Shown: piece by piece, positions 23,825-38,300 of the stretch | Layout of the letters: each line of letters starts with the position of its first letter | Numbering within the stretch: position 1 is the first letter of the stretch | Assembly: GCA_008694505.1 (NCBI GenBank) | Contig: VZDJ01004378.1 | Span: 509,508 to 573,507 of the forward strand | Length of the DNA: 64,000 nucleotides | Direction of reading: 5' to 3' | Source of the DNA: Cyanoderma ruficeps | Taxonomy: Eukaryota; Chordata; Aves; Passeriformes; Timaliidae | Position numbers and translations under genes: made by a program | The notes under the pieces: model-generated | What the model saw: the letters and a program-made list of their open reading frames with translations, nothing else | What the model was told of the DNA's origin: nothing | Database searches by the model: none

Positions 23825-26800
23825 GTTGGAAGCTAAGTCTCTACATGTTTAGCTTTTTATATTAAATTATGTATTTTAATGTTAGAATGCCTCTTGACTC
23901 ACTAGTATAATGATGCTTCAAGAGCAACAAATTATCCTAATACAGTAGTAAAGTTTTGTGACATTTGCCAGTTTATCTTTGATTACATCAGGAAGGGAAA
24001 TGACACTTGTTTTCCTCTTCTGAGTGATTACTTTATGCATTACATCTCATGCTTCACTCATTAAGTTCTGAGCTTACTGAGATGACAGATCAAGAGGCAT
24101 CTATGTTTTGTTTGGAATTTAAATATTCTAGATATTCAGATGGTGTATAGACATCTACTCACACATGTATGTATGGGTGCTTGTGTGGCTGTACTTCTAT
24201 ATAATAGAACAGTAAATCTTTCCGTAGAGATTTCAGTTGATTAACTTCTTGTCAAATACTTGACTTCCATTTTTCAAAACATTATATCTACAATTGCTGG
24301 ATTTAGAGCTTTAGAATATTTTATTTATAAACCTTGCTTTCATATATTCATACTTACAATTTCAATCACAATAATAAGTATTATTATAGCACTGATCAGA
24401 GATGCTCCAGATATTTTAATGAAAAAAAAAGCAAAAGAAAATAGAAACTCATCTAAAAAAGGGTTTATGGGTTAGGCTTCAGTATGATAATCAATATTGT
24501 CCATTTAATATCAGTATTGGAGATGATCATTACAGTGACATAACTCTTCATTCTTCTTTGACTTTGTATCATGCATAAATCTTCTCCAAAAGACATTCCT
24601 AGGATTAACATAACAAATTTTCCCCTGAAAATGTTAAATAACATCTCATATTTTGCCTTTTTCTCTCTGTCGCTTTTCTCTCTCTGTCTCTCTAATTTTT
24701 TGCTGAGTTTACCAATTCAATTTTAATCGGAAAAATTTTCAGCCAAAACTCTAGTCTACTCTATCCTCTGGGGGGTATTTTTAGAGAAAATGTTCTTAAA
24801 GACAAAAGTCAGTACTTACATTACAGTGGAGAGAAAATAGGCTGAAATGAAGGTGGGGAAATAAGAACACAATTATCAACTAAGAAAGGCCATTGCACAA
24901 AAGGATAGTAGAGGTTCACTCCCCTTTGGGAGCAAGGAGAGTCAGAAGAGAAAAACATGAACACAAACAGGCCCATAAGAACCCAGAAAGTAATTTGTGG
25001 TTAAAAAGAGGCTATGGCTCACAGCTGCAGTATCCAAAGGCTAAAATTAGTAATAGAGCAGAGGCATGACCGTGAGCATCGTGCCAGAGATGTACGGCAG
25101 CAAAAAGAGCAACTGAGACTCAGAAGGGCTGGAGAAATGTTTTGCTTGAATTCTATTTTGTCCTGGAGTGAGAGAGCTTTCCTTGCTTTGAGCAAGAGAA
25201 AAATCAGAATGAATCATCAGCAAATTCCAAATCAACCTCATGAGAAAAATGGGAAATCAAGAAACAGACGGCTTGATACTAAAATAATAAATAGTAGCAC
25301 TAGGCTTTCCCTGCAGAATCCTCTTTATCCTCATGGCAGACTAGCTTCCTTAGTTCTGTACTTCTGAGGAAGCAGCAGTGCTTGCTTTAGACTAATTCAA
25401 GGTCACTTCATGTAGGCAGTCCAAATTTGGAGAGTGACTGTTCAATATTGTCAGTGCCTTGTCTTCCCTGTTAGTAAATAGTTTTGTTAGGAAGGTGATG
25501 AAGCAATCAAAGGAACATATTCATCAAATCACAGACACATATGATTTAGATAAGGAGAAAATATTTTTTTCCTTAAAAAACCAAGCACATCTGGTTACAT
25601 GCTGTGACTGGGCAAAGGCACGTATCATCCTATACTTTTGAAGATAGGAAGGAAGATTTATGCTCTAATTCTGTAAATCTATGTCAGACTGCTATAAATT
25701 TAGAAGTAATTTGCTTTGATAACTAACTGGAAAATTAATGTCATTCCTAACAAGAAAGAGCATGTTTATAACATAAACGTGCTGTGATAAAATGCCCTAA
25801 GAACTAAATATCCTGGAAAGAATTTTAATTCTTATAAAGATAAGTGATTGAAGGAATGCTAATTCTCTCTTTACTAGCAGTGATGAGGAATGACTATGCA
25901 CTATAGCTACAAACCAAATGTCTTGAAGAGACTTATTTTTGCAGGAAAGTTTATGAACCTTTTTTTTTCAAATGTGTTAATACACTTTAGTACTAAAGTA
26001 AAGACACATAAGGAAAATGAATATTACATTGTGAAATATGGCCCCACAATTTTATTAAGAACTGTTATGAATAAAAAACTGGAACATGCCTAGTAGTGTC
26101 GGAATCATTGCAATCAGATGTTAGGCAGGCAAAAGAACTCAGAAGAAAGGGATGTCAGTAATTTTGTGGTCAGTAAGTATTTCCAGAATTACAAGTGGAA
26201 ATAATTCACTCTACAATAACGATTTTTTAAAAGCAATAAAAATGAAGCGTTTCTGAGGGACATAAACCAGTTTCACACTAATGATGTAGGAAAAAACATT
26301 CTCTGCATTTCAGATAAGTCCCAAAGTTTGTAACAAGTAATTGGGTAAATGAAGGGTAGAACAAAAAAGCTGCTGAGAAGCTTTTTCAGTTTTTTGGTCT
26401 TGCATTAAAGAAGAGAGCAAAACACAGGGACAATTAGGCTGATAACCATGAAAAACATTAAAATTATCACATTTGAAAAAGAGAAAAAGACTGTGGGCTA
26501 GATGACATTGCCAGATATGCAACTCCTAGGTGATAATTTCATCAATTGTGAAAAGATAGTCATTTTCAGAGATGGCAATTTTCATGGCATTAGGCATAAC
26601 ATTTCTTTGTTTTCAAATAGAATTATGGCTTTGATAAAAAAATGTAGTTTGTTGTAAAAATGAATAATTCTAGCATGACAAAAGATGGAAAAATAATTTT
26701 CATAAATTTAGATTTTTTTTCAGGGTCTATCTTGTTTCATTTGAATAAAAGATTTACAAGTTTCAAATACTGATTCTATTTTCTAAATCAGTGTTACTCC

Positions 26801-28000
26801 AGTAATGTACACCATTAAACATAATGGTGTGTACTTTATTAGGAGTTTTCTTTTTGAGGGGGGGATTTCCTAAAAATATGACACTAATTTTTACAGAAAT
26901 ACAGGGAAAAACTCAGAATTCTGTAGTGTGCACTACCAGTATATACTGTGGATCTGATATAAACTTACAGATATTTCAATATGATGCAAGTATTCCAAAT
27001 AAATCCATTGACATCTTTATAAACCATGGTTTATCCCTAATTATAATTAGTTTCTTGGCCATTATGGAAAAATAAAATCTTCATGACTGTTTTATCTTCT
27101 GTGTAATGAAATTTGTTTTGTGTGATCAGTTTCCTGAAAAAAACAGAAAAGGGACATCTACTCATTCAGCACAAAATTATGGCAGTGGCCACATCCCTCA
27201 ACTGCAGCTCCTTGGCCTGTTCTGAGGCGCTCTCAGGGTGTTCTGAGCTCACAGTTTATGTGCTGTGGCATCCTGCAGGTTGCAGCATATTCCACCTGCT
27301 GACCTGGCCACAGTGACACAGGACAGAGCTGGGGCACTGAAGACCCTGTTTGTGACATCAGCCCTGCCCTTCTTGCTCTTGGGGTAGCAATCAGGAACTG
27401 TGAATGGGAAACCTGTGCCAAAATTAAGCCCAGTGCTTGCTTTCGTGCAAGCCTTTGTATGGTGGGTGTAAGGGTGCAGCTGCCTGATGCTGTGAGATTA
27501 CAGGAGGGAAAATGGATACACAGAATTGATAAAGTTCAAATACTACTGTCCAACCAGTCCATGACTTCCCATCCTCAGGAACCCAGCAACAAGTGGAAAG
27601 GAACTGGGACTGCTCTTGATACCCAGCAAGATCAGGGGAGAAGTGGCTAGTATAACAAACAAAACCCCTAATTTTGGCAAAATAACCCCAGCTCCAAGTC
27701 TAGTAGGTTCAGTCAAAAAGGCTCTCCCTCTTTGCTGAGGGCAATCAAATACCTTCTGTGCTGAAGTTCCAGAATTTTCAAGAACAGATGGTGCCTTTCT
27801 GAATGAAATGTTTAATGATGTGTGTTAATGAAGCAGGCTTTTATACTGTTTTGGGACATAGGGGCCCTTTTCAGGCTCCAGGTACACTTTGTTCTCTTTT
27901 ATCTAGTGGGACTCAGTGAATGAAAAGAAGTAAAAGAACTGTTACTTTGCTTGAAGGGAAATTCAGAGCAGCCAGGGTGCCAAATATCTATGTATATGTT
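23825..28000. other. AT-rich sequence, no gene recognised
   Basis: No coding, RNA or repeat feature is supported. A pyrimidine-rich run lies at about 24661-24695 (TTCTCTCTGT units). Confidence 0.55.
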
Positions 28001-28040
28001 AATCAACTCCAAATGTATCTGCAGGAAGAAAATTGTTTAA

Positions 28041-28505
28041 ATGAACTGCATAATGCAATATATCCCCCAACCCTCTTTAAGATTTTCCTCCTTCTGCAGC
28101 CATTTACTATGGGAATGTGTTATTCTATCTCAAAGTGCTCAACAACAACTGTTACTGAGCTTTTTTCAGCAAGAGGTCCTTGTGAAGCCCTTGCCAGACC
28201 AGCTTCCCACATGCCTGCTTGTAGATCTCCAGACACTGAGCTCTTCTGAATGGCAATATCTACAGAGAACACAAAAGTCACCATTTCCTCCTGGAGAATC
28301 CTTCCAGCCTTCTGGAAGAAATGTGCCAGGGAAACATTTGGTAACCAGCTATGGTCATCAAAATCTCAGACATCCTTTGCACCATCTCACCTGTGCAGCA
28401 GAAGGACGGAGACTCCTGAAGACTCCTGCATTCACCATGCATGTCATGAAGGATTGTCTCCGCTGTAGGTACAAGAGGACTGAAGTAATATGTCAGATGA
28501 TCTAA
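28041..28505 (+). other. Longest open frame in the window (154 codons), function unknown, coding status doubtful
   Basis: The + strand frame from 28041 to 28505 is open for 154 codons, and two other plus-strand frames are partly open across the same bases (27920-28249 and 28250-28468). The product is rich in Gln, Ser, Leu and Pro, with no signal peptide, membrane segment or domain I recognise. No CpG-rich promoter precedes it and I see no clear flanking exon structure. It may be a chance frame or an exon of a noncoding transcript. I do not claim a gene. Confidence 0.12.
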
Positions 28506-28509
28506 ATTT

Positions 28510-31500
28510 TGTCCTTTTTTAGCTGACAGATTTTTGACTTTTCAAAAAGTGTCATAGCTTTACTTTAATGTTGTTAGGTACATCTCCAAGGTCTGTCGCA
28601 TGGGTTAAAAATAATTCTGCTGTGTAGTATATGTGGCAATGTTATTATCAAATGTTATCAGTATTATCAAGGTCTGAGCATCCACAGTTAGCCTGAACTC
28701 TGAGTAACTACTGCAGCCATCTGGAGGAATATTTTAGCAAGGGAACACATATCTGGGCCTTGTACTGACTGTGAAATATTTGAAAAATCCTGCTCTGGGT
28801 CTCTGCTTATATGGAGATGGTGGGAAAACTCTTTGTTCACATGCTTCCTTCAGATCTGAGAATGAGACCCTGAGGCCATGCAACACATCTGAGGGAGACT
28901 GCAAGGAAGCGAAGGTGGTTTAGATTTCCCTCCCGGATCTTTACTAAGGGAGGTTTCCTGCACAGAGCTCCTGATGTGGCAGGTGTTTCTGGCTATTGTG
29001 TTGGGCATCCCAGCATTCCTGCCCAGTTGTTATTGTGGCATGCTGCCGTGGCTTCACTGACAGATGGGAATGACACCACACATGTACCTGGGACACAGAC
29101 AAATGGAATTTCATGACAGACACTAGAGGTACTCATCTTCAGAGCTTTCTTCTCACTGTATTTCAAAGGCCTGCTGTAAGGAATGAAAGCATGGAAATGT
29201 TGAACTGAAGGTCAAACTAAGATTCTTTTTGCCTGATTAGAAATACTTGGCAAAGCATACTTTTATGCTATGGTGGATATGAATAAAACTAGTTTTAATT
29301 ACAGAAGTATTTTTTAGCTGTTTAATAAATTAAGGATTTCATAATAGCACCTTTATCATTTTTTTCCCAGCATCTTTTACAGTTTTCAGTGAAAACCACA
29401 GTGGGGAACAAGATCTTGTGCACGACACAGAGTATAATGACACTGGAATGCTCCTCTCCTTGTGAATAAGGACAGTTGCCACTTGGTAGATTAGAAATAT
29501 GAAACAGATGGATTAATTTCTGGTTTAGATTTAAAATTACTACCTCTTTCTCAAAATTTATTTTTTGGCTGCACATGAATCTGAGCAGAGCTTCACATGC
29601 TAGAAAACACATGGGGAAATTTATGTTTGCATTGACTCCCAGTGGGATTTTGCATATGCGCAGAAAATCAAATTTTTCATATTTCTTGGACTGGGAGCAG
29701 AAATGTAACCTTCCATGGAGTGAAGGCAGGGACTTTAAAATATATCAAGCTTTACAGTATATTTTCAGTCATACTTGCAGTGCTCTGAGGAAGGCATGGA
29801 TTCACCTCAGAACTTTCCTTGGAATCCTGAAGATAAAGAATTTAATTTAAACCAGAAAATTCTTATGATTCCTATGATGTTGTCTTTGTGAACATTTCCT
29901 TTCAAAGCAGGAAGTGTACAGATATCCAAAATATATCATTTGCAGAAAACATATTACTGTCATCTTTCAGTTGTTATAAGTTCAGAGGTGTTCTGTACAA
30001 TCATGAGAAATAAGAAGGGATGGTAAAGCTAAGAGAAAAGAGCCTCATGCTTAAAAATTATCAGCATGCTACTAAAAAGAGTACTGTATCTAGTTAACGT
30101 GGAGGTGTGCTATCAAGTCTGTAATCTCCACAAGATGGTTAATACTTCCTCAAAAGTCAATGAAATGTGTAAATTGTTTCCCCTGCAGTCATTGTGTCTC
30201 TTTCCACTGACTCACTGCTACAAAGAAATGTACCTATTCCATTCCCTCAGCTAGCTTTAAAAAATATTTTGAACAGTGTGTCAGATTAAAATGGTCCAAG
30301 TAGGCAATTTGCACTGAGGTAAACCCTTCTATTAGACTGTTCATGAGAAAATTGTGAAAAGTTTTTCCTGGTTCTCTTTCAGATAATTAGAACAAGAAAA
30401 AGAAAAGCTGGAAAAAAAAAACCCAAAAAACCCCAACCCAAACAACCAAAAGATACTAATGCTGATAAGATTTCAAGACTGTGTCTTGAAAATTATGCAC
30501 AAAAATATGTCACAAAAAGAACACAGGTTATTTCATTGATTTCTGTGCTGTTTTCAATAAAAATTTATGATTTACTGTCATAGTATTACCTCCCCCTTCA
30601 AGACTTTTTCTCCCACAGAAGTTTTCATAGCAATTTTTAACAGCTCTATATTGTGTGATCGATTTTTTTTTCTTGAACTGACAGAGTGAGACATGGTATT
30701 AGCAGGGGAAAAAGGTCCTAAACCCTATTTGCTAATTAAATCATAATGGATCCCATGAGGAATAGCTGTTTATAATGAAAATAAAAAGTTAACTAGTCAC
30801 ATAAGGACAGTAGTCAGGCAGTTTTCCTGTGCATTTGTAACTAGATGATCTGTAGTGTGAGAGTTTCAAGGGGTCCAGCTAAGGCTTGGAGAGCAGAGCT
30901 CACCCTTTCTCATCTGACTTTGATCTCAGACCTTCCAAAAGCTTTAGGTCGGCTTGAAATCTCTCAGCCTTGCTGGTTAGAGTAAGTCCTGGGAGATGAT
31001 GTGTTAAACAGGGGCTGAACAACTGCAGGAAAGGGAATAACAAATAAAGCTGTGCATTGGCATGAGGGGAAGTGAACCCCTGTGTGCTTGAGGCAAGACT
31101 AAGACAAGGAAAAAGGCAAACAACCACCCATTCCTTACATGGGAAAGAAGGTCAGGACTGAAACAGGCAACAGAAAGAAGACCCAACAGAAAGTAAAGGG
31201 CAGAGACAGCCTCCCAAGGGCTGCTGTGACCCACTAGAGGGGTGCCTGTGGTGCTCTTGGGTGCACCAGCTCCCACAGGTTCATTCTGGGAGTTGTGCTG
31301 GTTTTTCATTAATTAACATTTGGTGAAGAGAGAAGAAGCCACCCATGGAAATGATTTTTATGAATCTATGCTCCCCATTGCCCCTGAAGGACTCAATAGA
31401 GCAGGTCCTCTCATCTCTCTGCCACTGTGGTTGGCACAAGCCTGCAATGCAGGCTTTGGAACCTGGGATCATACGCTTCCACCCTCCCACTCATTGTCTG

Positions 31501-31655
31501 TAACATTAGTCACACCTTTTCCATAACTAATAGCAGATTGCATCCTCTGGGCTGGGAGCCACTCCGTGGACAGGTGGGGGATTCAGCATGGGAGGACATT
31601 TTGCCCATCATTTTTCATTGAGAGTCAAACTTTATCAGCAAAGATACCAATTCCT
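28510..31655. other. No gene recognised; A/C-rich simple sequence at 30411-30450
   Basis: At 30411-30450 there is a run of A interrupted by CCC blocks (AAACCCAAAAAACCCCAACCC type). Its part AAAAAACCCCAACCCAAAC at 30425-30443 recurs exactly at 31662-31680. Elsewhere nothing is supported. Confidence 0.5.
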
Positions 31656-31661
31656 ATCAAC

Positions 31662-31740
31662 AAAAAACCCCAACCCAAACCAAAACATTCAACCCAAACC
31701 AAAACATTCAACCCAAACCAAAACATTCAACCCAACCAAA
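31662..31740 (+). repeat. Minisatellite, three 19-bp units
   Basis: Three exact tandem copies of the 19-base unit AAACCAAAACATTCAACCC lie at 31677-31695, 31696-31714 and 31715-31733. They are preceded by related A/C-rich sequence (31662-31676) and followed by AACCAAACCACA. Open frames that cross it have repetitive Asn/Pro/Lys/Thr products and are not genes. Confidence 0.95.
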
Positions 31741-31744
31741 CCAC

Positions 31745-34700
31745 ATGAGGTGACAACTTCAACCCCAAAGTTTACCATAGTGCTCAAAAGCCCTGGATTC
31801 CCACACGTGCCCTTCCTTTCCTGTTTCTCTTAGCAGTGATGAAATTTCCCTCAGCACTGATCCAAATTGAAGGTATAACTTGTCTACTATGGTCTCCTTC
31901 ACTTCATAAAGGGGGTAATGATCCAGGGAATAAAGATCTAGATGTGCCAAATCATGTTAGAAAAGTACGAGCTGAGAAGTTCCACTGCTTGTGAAAAATC
32001 CTTGTCTCTGGTTTCAGCATCACACCCATACAGCATCCAGCACAACAGGATGCAAGGCTGGCTGAGGGCCACAGGTGTGCTCATACAGCAGCACACAATT
32101 TAATCACCAACCTATTGCAAATTTATTTTTGAAAAGGCTGCTTTCAGAAGCACCACTGATAGCTGAAAATACTCACTGGCAGGAGGAAGGAGCAGATGTT
32201 TAGCTCTCTGCAAATTCCAAAAGGCTTTCTCAGAAATGGGCAGCAATCAGTTAAGGAGACTGAAGGAGAGCAGAAACATGAGTAACTGCATGGAGTTAAG
32301 GAAGGACAAAAGTTAACTGTCTGGATAACCTTTGTGACAGCAAAATCTACAAGTCTGTGGAGAATTTTCCTGAAGGAAATGGTGAAAGCCTTTCTGATTG
32401 ACATACATAGACTAGATTAAACAGAATACTTAATGTGTAATTGACAAAAATCACGCTTTAGTGCAGAAGGATAGAATATTCTTACACTTTTCTGTAGCTG
32501 TGATGTGCAGTACAGAAGCAATATAAAATGGAAAGATGTCTTTCTCCTCACTATTTATTTTTTTCTGATTTTCTTTTCATTTGGACAATGAACTAAAAAT
32601 CCCCAGAGTATGCAAGTAAAATCTATAAGCCAAATATTTAATTTATGCTATACTGTTTGGTTATTGCACCTTCTCATGAACTCTTGAAAGAACCATAAAC
32701 TGTGTCCTGCCCCCCTCATGCTGCATTCTGGATAATACTGTAGTGAGTAGTGTACCTTAATTATGACTTGCGTTTTAACCTGGTGATACAGCAAAGTTAA
32801 GACCTTGATCAGTTTACAGACCAGATTAATATTCTGTTCCATCATAGGGTATTTATCTGAAAACATTTTTTTACCTTGAATTTCAGGTTACACCACATGA
32901 AAATACTGTGGACAAGTAGGTACTCCTTACCAGCAAAATATTTTGCAGTGTTGTGCACTGGTTCAATATGTTTTTGTAGAAGGTTACCTCCATAATGTGA
33001 AATTGTAGGTTTAATATTTTGCTTCTTTTGAGGCAGATGACTAAGGTCTCAGATAGAATATTTTCAGGCGACTGTGTAGGAGAGAGGTTAATTAAAATGA
33101 ACAATATTTTGTCAGTTGTAAAAGCCTACAATTATGTAGAACCTTCTTCTATTTTTAAGCCACTCTCAGACATAGTGATTTTTGTTTACAGTCTGAAGAA
33201 CAAGATGATCTGACACTTCCTGCACTTGCAGACATTCTGGAGCTCATTCACTCGTGTCATTCTTCCATAAAAGTTGGAGAATCAGATTAAATTCTACAAT
33301 GTTATTATAGAAGTGAGTAACTACAGATTCTAAAAGCTTTAACATTCTGCTAGGATTGCTCACTGTAGCCCAAGTGGCATCTATACCTGGTTTCACCTCA
33401 GGTAAAGACAAAAAATATTCTTGTCCCTTTATTTACCTTACATTATTATAGGAGAAGGCAAAAAAAAAAAAAATCCTGTATCTTATGCAGCATTTTAAAT
33501 ATTGTTCTACCCTTTTTTAAATTCCACTCTGATGCACAGATCTTTCAGCTATTCAGGCATATGCTTGGGGGAAGTAGCGAGTCCAATTTCAATAATGGTA
33601 AGAGCTCTATAAAAATCACCAGAGCAATTGTATTAGGCTCAAGCTGCTGCTTTCTCATAGTAATGATCTGGAAGTAAAATAAAACCAAACAAACCCAGAC
33701 ACAAACATTTCTTATAGTACAGTCTACTGTAGCTGTCTATTTCTACCCAGCAGATCAGCCACATATTTTATGAAGACAGCTCTTTCAAGACCTTGTTTTT
33801 TTAAAAAAATTCTGTCAGAGAGAGTGCCAACAAAACACCACATCCTTAATAATATAATTAATTAACAAGTAAATTTCTGCTTGCAACTGAAAGACCTGTC
33901 TGATACTAAGGATTATTGAAAATCTACCTTGTGAAGCCTTTTTCTTGCTGATACTTCCAGTGAAGTGATTAGCACTAAAGAGTCTGGCAATGTTCATCTA
34001 CCACGTGAAAGTTTTTGAGCATTTAAGAATTTTTAAGGGTTTTTTTGAAAGATCTGGAAGTTTCCAGGTATGGAAACAGATGTGCCTCTGTAATATGTAA
34101 TGAGTGACATACTTCAGAGGTCTAGAAATGGCAGTGTAATACACACATTTTTTAGACTGAAAATTTTGCAGATGAACTAGTTTTTCAGTTGAATCATAAG
34201 TTCAATTTTCCTTCCACTAGATAGCCATTATATACTGGTGGGTGGTTGTTCTAAAGACAACAGGTAATACTGATTTTTTTTTTTTTTGCTTTTAGTATGC
34301 ATTGCCATATTTACACAATTTTGCTTATAAAAGATATTTTTAAAATTATGTATTATAGTCAGATACTACCACATTATCCATTTTATTAGTATTCTATGCA
34401 TGATATAAATCAGATTTACAGGACATTTAAGCAGCTTGAAATCCTAGAGAGATTGAACTATATATGTAAAATTACGCTGTGTTTGTGTTTTTAAAATACT
34501 ACTTGCTAAGAATCAAACAATTTCTCTTATATTAGGAAGTTCAACATCCACCCAAGGAAATGACAGAGGAAATCCAGTCTCTCTGATGAGGGCTGGGGTA
34601 AGACAAGTTGTCTTAGGAAAAATGAAACTTGCAGATGGGAAGAAAGCCATATTTATTTTGATAATATTATAAAGACACTTCACTTCTTTGAGATAAAATT

Positions 34701-35055
34701 ATGGGATAGAGCAGGAAAAACCTCCTCACTTGGTCTTCAGGAGCTGACAGTCCTATAATATAAAGCTTGAACTCATAATTAGATATGTCTGAGACATCGC
34801 CACTGTGCCAGTCTGATCAGGTTTTTTCCACACACCTGAGGTTTGTTTGTGCACTGCTGGCTGTGGTGGGATCTCCCTCAGAAAAGTGTTATCAATGACA
34901 AGGGCCACAGTGAAAGGAGTGAAACAGTCTCACTTTCCCCACAATCCCCTTATGTTTCACTTCTATTCATAGTTTTAACAATCTCTGTTTCCACATTCCT
35001 TAAAGAATCCACTGATTGATAGTGGTATTAATTTCCAGTGATGAAAATCCTTATT
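31745..35055. other. No gene recognised; homopolymer runs
   Basis: This AT-rich interval has a 14-base A run at about 33460-33473 and a 14-base T run at 34274-34287. No coding or RNA feature is supported. Confidence 0.6.
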
Positions 35056-35059
35056 GATT

Positions 35060-35335
35060 CCCTCTGGGGAAGAAGCCTGACCACCTACAGCCAGCTTCCC
35101 AGAACTTTGTCTAGCTGGTTTTTGACTATTTGCAAAGTGAGAGGCTTCAACCTCCCTAGGAATCCGTGCCAGTGCTTGATCAGCTGCACAGTTCACAAGT
35201 GCCCCTGTGTTCAAACGGCACCTTGTCTGTTTCAGTTCGTGCCCATTGCCTCTGCTCCTGTCCTCCTGTCACCAGGCACCACTGACAAGTGCCTCTATCA
35301 TTCTGCCTTGGACCTTTGAGGTATTTTTTCACTTA
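35060..35335 (-). repeat. CR1 LINE fragment lacking the 3' tail
   Basis: The plus-strand words CTTTGTCTAGCTGGTTTTTG, CGTGCCAGTGCTTGATCAGC, TTTCAGTTCGTGCCCATTGC and CAGGCACCACTGACAAG match, in order, the reverse complement of the CR1 ORF2 C-terminal region. The usual AGAATCATAGAATC tail is absent, so the copy is truncated at both ends. Overlapping open frames here are shadows of the repeat. Confidence 0.8.
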
Positions 35336-35339
35336 CAGG

Positions 35340-38300
35340 TGAAATTAAGAATTAATAAGCAATTGGTGAGTGAAGATATAAATTTTCAGGTCAGAAGTGT
35401 AATACAGAAAAACAGGGCAAAAGAACAACTACTGGAAAAATCAGCGGCCAGCTGAGACAAAATTCAGAGATATACAGAGGTCCCTGTATTCAGAAGGAAG
35501 GAGGAACCACAGACGCAGGAAATAATTCTTCACTGCAGTTACTGGACATAGGCATAGGAGTAAGATGCAACAAAATGCAAACTTATTTTTCCTGTTCTGC
35601 TGCTGCTGCACTAAGTATGTTTCATTGCTGATGGTGGTGTGAAACAAGCATGATCAAATGCCCCAAAATGGGCAGAGTGGGAAATTAAAAGAACATTTTA
35701 AGTTTGAATAAAATAAGACCTAGATTGAGGATTCTGTTAGTCAATTTTATGGATATGAAATCTGTGAGAATATGTTTTTGAATTCTTTTAGGAAAAATAT
35801 ACTGTAATATACCTTCTGGAGGGGCTGGTTTAATTGCAGTTGAGTATCTGATGCTTCATTACGTTCAGTCCACTTGAACAAGAGTGATGAAATGTCTGGA
35901 TGAGATGAAGTGTTGTAATGCTGAGATCACTAAAAACTGCACAACAGCCAGTACAAAACTGGGATGAGATTGTACATTAAAAGGCTGTATTCTGTTTGCT
36001 TAACTGCCTTACACCAGCTGAAGAAAGCATGAATATATGCATTATGTTTAGCTTCTTACACGACTAATTCAGTTGTTAAACTAAATCACTAAATAATGTG
36101 ATTTTCCAGTAAAAATATACTATGGTTAACTACATAAAAATTTGAAATAAATCACTATGCTTTAAATTTATTCTATAAAAGCCCTTGTTTCTGATTCTAT
36201 CAGAAAAGAAGTCACATGCAGTCACAGTACATGAAAACTTTGTGTAACATGGTGCATAACAGATCTCAGGGAAGGCTGACCTCAATTCACCCTTAGGCAT
36301 GGTTACAAAGGATACTTAAAAGAGCATTTCTAGCAAAAATCACAAGCATCAGACTTAGGACAAAAAATGTCATGCAATAGCACCTAATTCTCCAAGTGTG
36401 AACTGGCCAATGAAATTTGTTTTATAGTCATTTTCTTTGCACAAATAAGGTGAACTTCTAGATATATAGTCAGCCCTGTTTTGAAATTTAATATGGATTC
36501 AACACAGTAATTTACACATAAACCTCAGAAGAGAAGTTAACTAGAACCAGATGCTGAGCAAGATGCCACATTTGGAGAAACCCACTTTAAACAACCACCT
36601 TACTGTAGTGACTTGAGTTAGCTCAGTTTATGGCAAGCAGAAAGGAGCTTTTCTTAGCTGCTATAAACTGGTGCACACACTTCAGCACGTGAAACCAACA
36701 CCCCCTTAAAAGGCACAGTGATTGGCTGGAAGATTTAGAGCTTTATAATTGGTATCCCGGGTGACCAACTCTGGATGATACAAAAGCAAAAGCCTGGACA
36801 ATATTACGGCTTCACATGACAAGAATTGTGGTTTTGTTTTTCTTTAATCTGAATCTGAAAGATTATACCTTTTTTGTGTAAATTCCAAATCAAAGTCTCT
36901 GATACTGCTAGGGGAAAAAAAATTTAACTTGAGAGATGCTGCCAACTTCAAAGCTACACTTCAGCCTGAATTTTTATCTGCTATTACTACATGCAATCAA
37001 ATTAGCTGAAAGAGACTTCAGGAGGAAAATATTTTTCCAGTTGCCTTTATTTTTTCCTTTTTTTTCAACCAAGCACCTGGGTTTCTGAGAACAGGTTGGA
37101 TCCAGTGCTATTTTTGTCTATTTTTTTGTCTGGATGTTCGTTGCACAATCCACCAGCTATCATCTTTGAGGAGGAAAGCGGAAAGACCAAAAAGAAAGCC
37201 TGAAATCCAGAATGCCTATGGCAGGCTGTGGAATGGTTGTACAGAATTGGAGGCCAGACAGAAGCATGTCAGTTGTTTTTCTGATGGCCTCTGTGCACTC
37301 AGCTGGGGTGTGATTGCTGTCCCTCAGGCCCAGGGTGAGCAGTGGCACTGAGGGACAAGCTCCCAGAGCTGGTGGAGGCTGTGTCCCACACCGTGTCAGA
37401 GGTGTCTGCTGCCCCTCACACCACCCACAATGTTTCTGCTGCTCCCATGTACCCTTTCTGTTACAGCCTTGCAATCCTAAACTATGGAAATCAGCTCCTA
37501 GGCTGAAATATGGTGGTTGGTTTGCTCTGGAGAGTGCCATGGGGCTGCAAAACCAGACACCCAAGAGTGAATTTATTCTACTTGAATCACATCCTTTTTG
37601 CCTCTTCCTTCCTCAGCTTTTCCTATGTGCTCTGCAAGGCCAGTTGCTGCACATCCATCAAGTGGCAAAATCACAGTATCTCTAACTATCTGAGGAAACA
37701 CAATTTCTCTAGGATGTTTTAGGATAGATGTATTTACAGGAATTTTCATACTACACTGCTTCAGGAATGACAAGAATCTGAAAGGCAGTGCAGGTTTTGC
37801 CTTCTCCCCAAAAAGATGGACTCACAGTTTCCCATAATTAGATATTTCCAAGCCAAATTTTTATGATCGTGCTGCATAAATGTTTGAATTCACAGTCTTT
37901 ATGGATTTTCTGAAGAAACCAAATGAAATTCATAAAAATGCTTAAAGGGACCCTTAAAGACATGGTGAGACCACCACTTCCCATAATGAAGTGGTTGCAG
38001 GTCAAATTAAAACACATTTTGCTTGTTTCTGACTTTTTAGGCATATAATTGAGATTATTCTTTCATTTGTCTCCCCAGTTATATATTACCCTTTCAAATA
38101 TTGCATCTTTTAGATAGGCCAGAAAAGGCAATTGATCTCTGTTTACATCATTGGTAAAAGAGCACAGGACCAAAAAGTAATATCTGGGGTATTTTGCTAA
38201 AAAATGTCTTACTCATCAATGATTTCACACAGACTGTGTTCTAAAATTTCTCAGTTAGCCAATGTTTTTAGTCTCTCAAACACAGACCTTGCCAGTGCTA

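Noticed and set aside
31588..31833. Repetitive Asn/Pro/Lys/Thr open frame
   Set aside because: It is the translation of the 19-bp minisatellite, not a gene.
37160..37690. Open frames up to 134 codons on both strands as exons
   Set aside because: Several frames overlap on opposite strands, reflecting slightly higher GC. No motif could be recognised.
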